Source: Oscillospiraceae bacterium (GTDB lineage: Bacteria > Bacillota > Clostridia > Oscillospirales > JAAYXM01). Taken from it: a DNA stretch of 58,241 nucleotides. The position numbers and the translations under genes are program-made. Positions 53,101 to 58,241 of this stretch are shown here, one piece after another. The notes under the pieces are model-generated. The model ran no database searches, was not told where the DNA came from, and was given only the letters and a program-made list of their open reading frames with translations. Where the stretch lies: NCBI GenBank assembly GCA_017421025.1, contig JAFQME010000002.1:1-58241 (forward strand), in the 5' to 3' direction. How positions within the stretch are numbered: the first letter of the stretch is position 1; every line of letters begins with the position of its first letter.

Positions 53101-56100
53101 GCCGGTGTTAAGGTAACCTGAACAGCATCAGATACAATCTCTGCACCGTCAGCTGCTGAGAACAGTTCCCCAACACTGATGGTAGTACCTTCATCGAAGG
53201 TTGCGCCGTCCTGATCAGACGTAAACTTGACTACCGGCTCCGGCTGATACTCAACGATTTCCACATTGATTGTGGTCGGAGTACAGAAGTAGTAGTCGGT
53301 AATGGTGATGGTTGCCGCACCGACGCCCGAGAAGGTCAAAGTACCCTTTGTCCAATCAGAAGTATCAGCGGCATAAATACCACTTGCGGTACTTTCGTCA
53401 TCGACCGGAGAGACATAGACCTGAACATTTTCAGACTGAATCGTTCCTGCTCCGCTTGCGGTAAACAAATCGCCAATGTTGATTATTTCATCTGTCGTAT
53501 AAGTCTCTTTTGCGGCGTCAGCCTTTTTGAATTTCTCCACAGAGTCTTTTTGATCGGAGGAGGTGATATCCATAGTATCGATGCCGTCAAAATCCTCTAT
53601 TCCCTTGCTGGTAACGCCCCAACCATAGCCGGTGAAGAGCTGGTTGAACGGCAGATAGATGTGGCGATGATCTTCAACATCAATTTCCACACCGTTTACC
53701 GTTTCTTTGCCACGGGAATCATGGCTATACGGCTGCCCGTCAACAAAATGATAGCAGGTGGCGTTTTCGGTAGAAAACTCACCCGGTCCTCGGACCACAA
53801 AGTTATAAGTTCCGGCTTCAATGGTCTTTTTTGTACCATTCAGATAAGTAACTACATTGCCATTCACACCAGCAACTTCTTCCAAACGACTAAACTGGTG
53901 GTCATGGGTATACGATGCGAGCGAATTTGCGACCAATTCGCAATAGTAATAGTCATTCCAAGTCTCGTAATGAACGGTACAGCCGGATGCGGTGATGCCA
54001 TCCATTTTGGGATAAACACGACCGTTTTGGGTAACGTTCTCACGGATCGAGCCAATCATCATACCCGCATAGCGGTATGCATAATACTGATAGTTTGCGC
54101 AAACGTCGTTATAAACGTCCATCACAGCGGAAACATGACAGTTTTCGAAGTGAATGCCCGGGTTTTTAGGGGTACCTGCAGATGTTTGACCACTTGTGGG
54201 ATAATATTGACCAACAATACCGCCACAGGCAACGTCATAAGAACCCCAGAGGGCGGAGATCTTGTTTGTGCTGTCTACCGTGATGTTTTTGAATGTGACC
54301 TTTTTGTCGGTAGTCCCCTTGGTGTACCAACCGACACAACCGACGATGCCGCCGTTTCCGATGTTATAAACACGCGGGTTACAGTTTGTGATTGCGATAT
54401 TTTCAAAGGTGGCGCCGAAATCGGCATAAGCGGCAATCACGCCGGTGGTAGTAATTTCACCGTCGGATGTGAAATCATGAACGGAAAGGTTCTTAATTGT
54501 GCCGCCGTAAACTCTACCAAATAAGCCCATGCCGTCACGGTAGTGTTGATCCTCCGGTGCATACCAGTCATGGTCACCTTTCATTTCCCAGGTGTTCTGA
54601 TAGATGTTGGAAATGGTGTGTCCGTTCCCGTCAAAGGTTCCTTCAAAGTTTTTGAAACCGCTGGAGATGGCTATACCGGTTTTATCATCGTAGTTGGCTT
54701 TGTCGTCATTATTATAATAACCGACCGGATAGAAGATCTTTTTTTCAGGACCGTTTCCGGCTCCGTCATGATTGATTACAGTTCCGTAATTGAGGTTGAT
54801 ATCCGAAAGGAGTGTGATGGTATCGCCGTTAAAGGAGTCTGCCTCAATACCATCCGCCATACCACCAACAATTTTTGCAAAAGCATAGAGCTGATCGGCG
54901 TTATAAATCACAAATTCGGTTGCATTCGGGTCTTTGGTGTACCACGAATCATCTATGTCACCATTCCATTTGTTTGCAGTATCTGCAACGAGGGCAACTT
55001 CGGAGAAGGTTGCCATTGCAACGGTGACCGCACCGGTGTCGGAATCATAGGTGAACTGGTTGTGTGCAGTAAGTGCTGCAACAGAATCCACCATGCTCAT
55101 CTCGTTGTTGACGCCGTCTTCCACATGGTAAAGATGATAGTTCCCCATGTTGAGGTACTTCGGCAGAATCTCACCGAGATCAATGATGATCGGTGCTGTG
55201 TTATCCTCTGCCACGCCTTCGATATGAACATCCACCGGAATCAGAATTTCCTGATTGACCACTGTGATGTCACTGGTGGTTTTTTCCAGTGGGGTGACAG
55301 TAACAGTGAGTTTCTGCACGCCGTCTTCCAGTTTCACATCCTCCGGCAGAACTGCGGAAACGCCACCGCCGGAAATGGTAAGACCTCCGGTGGGAATCTT
55401 GCCGTCTTCAAGCTCGACTTCTGCCTTGCTGGAGTTTAACACCTTCGGGAAAGATGCATCCTTATCATAGTCGGTGCCGAACGAATCCGCTTCATATGCG
55501 CACTGACTTGCGAGCGCTGTGATGGTAAAACCATCGCCAACGCTTTCATTCTGATACTCATTCCCTGCTGTGGTGAGCATACTCATGGCAAGGGTGATGA
55601 TGGTCTCGGAAGAATCATGCAGCGGGCTTTCTTCGTTTTTGGCAAGTAACGAACCCTTTGCGGTTGCGCCGCCATTCATGACGTTGGAAAGAAGTCCTAT
55701 CGAGTTCAGATTGTCTAAATCCGAACGTTGTGCAAGTGCGACACCGTCGGTGCCGTAATACACACTGATTACCTCAGCGAGTTTTCCTACACTTCCACTC
55801 GGTGTGAGTGTGAGTTCAAAATTGAGGGCAAGACTTCCCTTGTTGACAAGTTTGATGTACTTGACATCGGTGTAGCCCGGCTCCCAGTTGTCATAGTTAA
55901 AAACTGTGTTGTACTGCGGATCCTCTACATTGTACCAAGTGCCCGTTGCAAGATCATCGGTCCAGTACATTTCAAGGTCCAAGTTGCCGGACTTGATGAT
56001 GTTGTTGACGCTGGAAACATTGTCGGTAAACCATGCAAACGTGGAGCCAACAAACATAGAGATGCAGACAAGGAGTGCCAGTACGCTATGGAGATATGCG

Positions 56101-56117
56101 GTACGGGTTTTTTTCAT
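50169..56117 (-). CDS. Giant surface protein with SipW-type signal, GLUG-like and beta-helix-like regions and C-terminal Hint domain
   Basis: 1982 residues. Order: SipW-type signal ('FVGSTFAWFTDNVSSVNNII', 22-41) and TasA-like domain to about 230; linker domain (about 240-390); GLUG/adhesin-like beta region ('FDGNGHTISNIYQNTW', 'GLFGRVYGGTIKNLSVHDF', about 400-760); three repeats of about 95 residues, each with 'DWTKGTLTFSGxG' and 'CTPTTI' (about 860-1150); beta-helix-like stretch ('GGHTLYGNGFTLTCGSDSA'); further beta domains; a GSGGGG linker; then a Hint domain at 1758-1900. Hint features: Cys1758, 'LITLADGSKKAVSEL', 'VISEHGFWDYD' with His1829, and 'VTVEHLCYFVNDML'. A helical tail of about 75 residues ends the protein. 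Hint domains form a thioester at their first Cys, leading to cleavage or attachment of the N-terminal part. The terminal Asn of inteins is absent, so splicing is unlikely. Confidence 0.85.
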   Translation of the reverse strand: MKKTRTAYLHSVLALLVCISMFVGSTFAWFTDNVSSVNNIIKSGNLDLEMYWTDDLATGTWYNVEDPQYNTVFNYDNWEPGYTDVKYIKLVNKGSLALNFELTLTPSGSVGKLAEVISVYYGTDGVALAQRSDLDNLNSIGLLSNVMNGGATAKGSLLAKNEESPLHDSSETIITLAMSMLTTAGNEYQNESVGDGFTITALASQCAYEADSFGTDYDKDASFPKVLNSSKAEVELEDGKIPTGGLTISGGGVSAVLPEDVKLEDGVQKLTVTVTPLEKTTSDITVVNQEILIPVDVHIEGVAEDNTAPIIIDLGEILPKYLNMGNYHLYHVEDGVNNEMSMVDSVAALTAHNQFTYDSDTGAVTVAMATFSEVALVADTANKWNGDIDDSWYTKDPNATEFVIYNADQLYAFAKIVGGMADGIEADSFNGDTITLLSDINLNYGTVINHDGAGNGPEKKIFYPVGYYNNDDKANYDDKTGIAISSGFKNFEGTFDGNGHTISNIYQNTWEMKGDHDWYAPEDQHYRDGMGLFGRVYGGTIKNLSVHDFTSDGEITTTGVIAAYADFGATFENIAITNCNPRVYNIGNGGIVGCVGWYTKGTTDKKVTFKNITVDSTNKISALWGSYDVACGGIVGQYYPTSGQTSAGTPKNPGIHFENCHVSAVMDVYNDVCANYQYYAYRYAGMMIGSIRENVTQNGRVYPKMDGITASGCTVHYETWNDYYYCELVANSLASYTHDHQFSRLEEVAGVNGNVVTYLNGTKKTIEAGTYNFVVRGPGEFSTENATCYHFVDGQPYSHDSRGKETVNGVEIDVEDHRHIYLPFNQLFTGYGWGVTSKGIEDFDGIDTMDITSSDQKDSVEKFKKADAAKETYTTDEIINIGDLFTASGAGTIQSENVQVYVSPVDDESTASGIYAADTSDWTKGTLTFSGVGAATITITDYYFCTPTTINVEIVEYQPEPVVKFTSDQDGATFDEGTTISVGELFSAADGAEIVSDAVQVTLTPADGSTAAATYTADSSDWTKGTLTFGGNGAATITITDDNLCTPTTINVTVKERVPVKKFETKFTSTAFTYRVGNQNSVALGSLFEAVTDVTIGNVSVAFETVSGTAAGAYTANASDWTKATIQFSGNGRIKVTVQDDDYCIPTEITLEVVTATNVTGATNATDKDVVLLKDGGFGSLEVSGGHTLYGNGFTLTCGSDSAALDFGYSFVTLNNGTLDNVQVICPNFDYAALYKSNLTSDENRSETTDKTRYFNAKSGVIASGNSQILNSRISGGRAAVNVSGGNVVIDNSRIELGAVASILVGAANSLTLRNVTLVQKPAASTHDSNKSLMGFSVLYVCDAEGKATSTTLEGKLIQNAWVNSDHTQYVPSDGQSIVDAALTKTDYLHDIDGDGINESLNLGFAYMPESSSSTNVNTPTNIVDNRENKSSVPYEHVEVKPNIFTTLYIYSYKNTGGTDGEIKNEAGYEPNKYSDIVEVSYTDTTDGLTPGKSYDTSGWIYELGVDLDKLSGYAIDFSQLTMSVNGVTYTDYMVDGNAKPSSAAVETGGKTYVLTKTIDGKTYTANWKVTGTETSKDSPSLVTKNYADGFGVANSYGGDWSAAAPVLSGVTIKYWSVAEKKYVELPLSSIPIPKNGKLNEANNYWEYEPDNKDYKLKITNSVAIHSGKSVFGIPIGRQDANEVYFTISGTSGFVGSGTTSRAITIHYEFTDNNGGTKLEFDHTWNIAYNKDEQYNYNTLVSDGTMTKLQAGSGGGGCVTPDSLITLADGSKKAVSELDGSEELLVWNLETGKLDSAPIMFVDNDPQGLWEVIQLYFSDGTKVDVISEHGFWDYDLNRYVYLDCNASKYIGHTFAKQDGEKLSKVKLVKVVLQDQVTTPWSPVTVEHLCYFVNDMLTMPGGVAGLMNIFDVDAETMSYDFAAMARDIATYGLFTYEELSQYVELTEEMFYAAGGPYLKISIAKGNMTMEELVAMIERYKKYI
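50410..50846 (-). other. Hint (Hedgehog/intein-type) domain within the giant surface protein
   Basis: Residues 1758 to about 1903. Cys1758 codon is at 50846-50844 directly after a GSGGGG linker. Block A 'CVTPDSLITLADGS' and 'LLVWNLETGK' match Hint starts; block B has His1829 in 'VISEHGFW', with Ile where the usual TxxH motif has Thr; block G-like 'VEHLCYFVNDMLTMPGG' lacks the final His-Asn. This pattern predicts thioester formation with cleavage, not splicing. Confidence 0.75.
52640..53535 (-). repeat. Three tandem repeats of about 95 residues in the giant protein
   Basis: Each unit has a 'xxGDLFxA' or 'xGELFSA' segment, then 'DWTKGTLTFSGxGAxTITITD' (only the core DWTKGTLTF is quoted in full) and 'CTPT' or 'CIPT'. 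Unit 3 is the most diverged. One further unit is in the neighbouring paralog, at about 56290-56540. Confidence 0.75.
54980..55224 (-). repeat. 245-bp near-identical segment, copy in the giant gene
   Basis: Matches 57997-58241 with no gaps (offset 3017 bp) and three mismatches by eye. Flanking sequence on the downstream side of the gene is much more diverged, so the similarity ends abruptly. Confidence 0.9.
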
Positions 56118-56148
56118 TTTCTTTCTCCTTTATATCAAAATCCCACAC

Positions 56149-56224
56149 GGTGAGCAACAAGCACAAACCGGGATTTATGCTCATTGTTCACCGCCAAACT
56201 CCCTTGACGGGAGTTTGGACGGTG
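56149..56224 (-). promoter_or_regulatory. Overlapping hairpins before the giant gene
   Basis: On the minus strand a stem of about 15 bp with one bulge (CACCGTCCAAACTCCC with GGGAGTTTGGCGGTG, 56224-56189) is followed by a longer imperfect stem (GGTGAACAATGAGCA with TGCTTGTTGCTCACC, 56192-56149). They share four bases, so they are partly alternative. No clear promoter or T run is seen in this 122-nt spacer; the ribosome binding site AAAGGAG follows. Confidence 0.5.
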
Positions 56225-56239
56225 GTAAGTTTCAGAAAC

Positions 56240-58241
56240 TTAGGACCACGGGTTAACGATGTCGTTATCAAGGCTTCCCTCAATCAGAACACTACGAATT
56301 GTACACGGGGTACAGAAATAGTAGTCAGTGATGGTGATGGTTACCGCACCGGTACCGGAGAAGGTCAAAGTGCCCTTTGTCCAATCCGAAGCGTTCGCAA
56401 CATAAGTACCGCTTGCAGTACTGTCTTTATCTGCAGGAGAAACAGTAACCTGAACCTTATCCGACTTGATGGTTCCCATTCCGGTTGCAACAAACAAATC
56501 GCCCACGTTATAAGTCTTTCCGGCAGAAACAGTCTTGATCTGACCGTTTACAGCAAACTTCTCTTCAGATTCCGCACTTTGTTGATTGTCGAGAATCGTG
56601 ATATCAAGCCCCGGATATATTTCGTTAAGGTTTTCTTTTTCACTGACGAGCGGAATGTTCATAATACCGTCGCCGTAGCCTTGGAACACCTGATTAAACG
56701 GGAGATAATAGTGCTGTCTGTCTTCTTTCAGAACTTCTTCTTTAACACCATCTTTATCAACGTCAACAATCTCTGTTCCTGCATCTTCGTGGTTCCAAAC
56801 TTCACCGTCAACGAAGTGATAACAGGTTGCATTTTCTGTTGAGTAAGGCTTTGTGACAACAACATAGTTAACTCTGCCCGATGAAGGAATCGCTGTTGTT
56901 TGGCCATTAACTGTATATGTCTTGTTTTCAACATCTACAGCATCAACTCTTGTCAGTCTTGAGAACTGGTGATCATGTGTATACGATGCAATTGAGTTTG
57001 CAACAAGTTCGCAATACCAGTAGTTATTCCAGTCACCGAAATGGACGGTACAGCCGGATGCGGTGATTCCTTTCATATTCGGACGAATGTACCCGTCTTC
57101 ACAGGTTTCATTTAAGCGGATAGAACCAATCACCATCCCGGCATAACGATACCAATACCACTGATAGTTGCCGCAGACATCGTTGTTGGCATCAATTTGC
57201 GCTGCAGTATGACAATTTTCAAAATGTACGGTATAATCCGCACCTTCGCTGCTGCCGTACCACTGACCCATGATACCGGCACAAGAGGTGCCCCAGTTTC
57301 CCCACAATGCGGAGATCTTGTTGGTGTTATCCACGGTAATGTTGCGGAAAAGCAGGCTGCCGCCGTTTTTGCGATCCCACCAACCGCCGCAACCAACGAT
57401 ACCGCCGTTACCGATGTGGTAAACACGCGGATTACTATTTACAACCGCAATGTTTTCAAAGATTGCGTTATCCGCATAAGTTGCAACACAACCGGTGGTA
57501 GTGTACTCACCATCAGATTCAAAGCGGTCAACACGCAGGTTCTTGATAACAGCAGGATTTGCACTTGTCCCTCTAACACGGCCAAAGATACCCATTGCAT
57601 CGTCCCAATAGCCGTTGTCATAGTCACCGTCCATCAGCCAGGTGTTCTGGTAGATGTTTCCAATGGTATGACCGTTACCGTCAAAGGTTCCGGAGAAGTA
57701 ACTGTTACTAAATCTGTACCACTCGGTTTCCCCTGCCGCATTTGCACCAACACCCGGAACACGATAGCCAATCGGATAGAACACAGTCTGCTTATCGTCA
57801 GTATCACGGGTATGCACACCATTCATATCAAGATTGGAGATGAGTCTGTAGTGTGCGCCACCATAAGTGGCATTTTCAATCGAAACCAAAGTGGACAAAC
57901 CCGCGAGTTCATCCGCACTGGAAATGATGTATGGATTTTCAGCAGTTCCTTCGCCTCGGAAAACGACATCTTCTTCACCGTTCCATGCATTTGCGGTATC
58001 TGCAACGAGGGCAACTTCGGAGAAGGTTGCCATTGCAACAGTGACCGCACCGGTGTCGGAATCATAGGTGAACTGGTTGTGTGCAGCAAGTGCTGCAACA
58101 GAATCCACCATGGTCATCTCGTTGTTGACGCCGTCTTCCACATGGTAAAGATGATAGTTCCCCATGTTGAGGTACTTCGGCAGAATCTCACCGAGATCAA
58201 TGATGATCGGTGCTGTGTTATCCTCTGCCACGCCTTCGATA
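56240..58241 (-). CDS. Paralog of the giant surface protein, 5' end outside the window, no Hint domain
   Basis: About 667 residues are visible, open through the right edge; an ATG at 58231 is internal, as the frame continues 'IEGVAEDNTAPIIIDLG' exactly as in the giant protein. The order repeats the giant: linker domain, GLUG-like region ('FDGNGHTIGNIYQNTW', 'AMGIFGRVRG'), the 'CHFV'-type Cys segment, and one DWTKGTLTF repeat. It then ends early: after 'YYFCTPCTI' comes a short unrelated tail 'RSVLIEGSLDNDIVNPWS'. It therefore lacks the other repeats, the beta-helix-like part and Hint. It may be a secreted partner or a deletion product. Confidence 0.85.
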   Translation of the reverse strand, partial: IEGVAEDNTAPIIIDLGEILPKYLNMGNYHLYHVEDGVNNEMTMVDSVAALAAHNQFTYDSDTGAVTVAMATFSEVALVADTANAWNGEEDVVFRGEGTAENPYIISSADELAGLSTLVSIENATYGGAHYRLISNLDMNGVHTRDTDDKQTVFYPIGYRVPGVGANAAGETEWYRFSNSYFSGTFDGNGHTIGNIYQNTWLMDGDYDNGYWDDAMGIFGRVRGTSANPAVIKNLRVDRFESDGEYTTTGCVATYADNAIFENIAVVNSNPRVYHIGNGGIVGCGGWWDRKNGGSLLFRNITVDNTNKISALWGNWGTSCAGIMGQWYGSSEGADYTVHFENCHTAAQIDANNDVCGNYQWYWYRYAGMVIGSIRLNETCEDGYIRPNMKGITASGCTVHFGDWNNYWYCELVANSIASYTHDHQFSRLTRVDAVDVENKTYTVNGQTTAIPSSGRVNYVVVTKPYSTENATCYHFVDGEVWNHEDAGTEIVDVDKDGVKEEVLKEDRQHYYLPFNQVFQGYGDGIMNIPLVSEKENLNEIYPGLDITILDNQQSAESEEKFAVNGQIKTVSAGKTYNVGDLFVATGMGTIKSDKVQVTVSPADKDSTASGTYVANASDWTKGTLTFSGTGAVTITITDYYFCTPCTIRSVLIEGSLDNDIVNPWS
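57997..58241 (-). repeat. 245-bp near-identical segment, copy in the paralog (to window edge)
   Basis: Matches 54980-55224 with three mismatches and no gaps. The match runs off the right edge, so the identical part is longer than seen here. Confidence 0.9.

Overview
The window looks like chromosomal DNA of an uncultured anaerobic gut member of the Clostridia (Bacillota). Reasons: AGGAGG-type ribosome binding sites, many GTG/TTG starts, AddAB instead of RecBCD, BlaI/BlaR1 and SdpR/SdpI pairs, a ferredoxin-dependent 2-oxoacid oxidoreductase, a YabE-like G5/3D protein beside ksgA, a class B sortase, and exported proteins with SipW-type signal peptides. The genus cannot be told from sequence alone. 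No tRNA, 16S/23S rRNA, insertion sequence, prophage or CRISPR array was seen.

Layout. (1) 1-3.7 kb: the start of an amidohydrolase gene runs off the left edge, divergent from an operon of a DegT-type aminotransferase, a Gfo/Idh/MocA dehydrogenase and a sugar isomerase/epimerase. (2) 3.8-8.0 kb: envelope-stress and immunity genes. These are a BlaI/BlaR1-type repressor and sensor-protease pair whose operator fills the spacer of a consensus promoter, a lipoprotein, and an SdpI/SdpR immunity pair with two matching operators. (3) 8.0-14.8 kb: housekeeping operon (hypothetical, ABC-F, prfA, Sua5, coaE, M18 aminopeptidase). (4) 14.9-15.3 kb: RNase P RNA with its own promoter. (5) 15.3-21.4 kb: a leftward operon of one dehydrogenase followed by alternating amidohydrolase and DegT aminotransferase genes (3 + 2), clearly made by tandem duplication. 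(6) 21.6-24.9 kb: a five-gene 2-oxoacid:ferredoxin oxidoreductase operon. (7) 24.9-34.3 kb: a copper ATPase with a Cys-rich redox protein and a MATE exporter; an SDR, a dCMP deaminase-like enzyme, an orphan ABC ATPase and small membrane proteins; then nagA and an alpha-galactosidase-like gene. (8) 34.3-45.0 kb: yigZ, hflX, addBA, ksgA and the YabE-like wall protein.

(9) 45.2-58.2 kb is the most unusual region, a cell-surface locus. A class B sortase converges on a leftward cluster. The cluster holds a Ser/Gly-repeat membrane protein, two TasA/camelysin-like SipW-type proteins, a repeat-stalk protein ending in an SPFTG sorting signal, and a 1982-residue protein. That large protein has a SipW-type signal, GLUG-like and beta-helix-like regions, three internal repeats and a C-terminal Hint (Hedgehog/intein-type) autoprocessing domain. 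A tandem paralog without the Hint domain runs off the right edge. Two of the spacers carry overlapping, potentially alternative hairpins. SipW itself is not in the window.

How the parts may work together (inference): regions 1 and 5 use the same enzyme families and may process related amino- or keto-sugars or cyclitols. Region 9 would build a wall-attached assembly, with the sortase anchoring the SPFTG stalk protein and the Hint protein cleaving or self-attaching on the surface.
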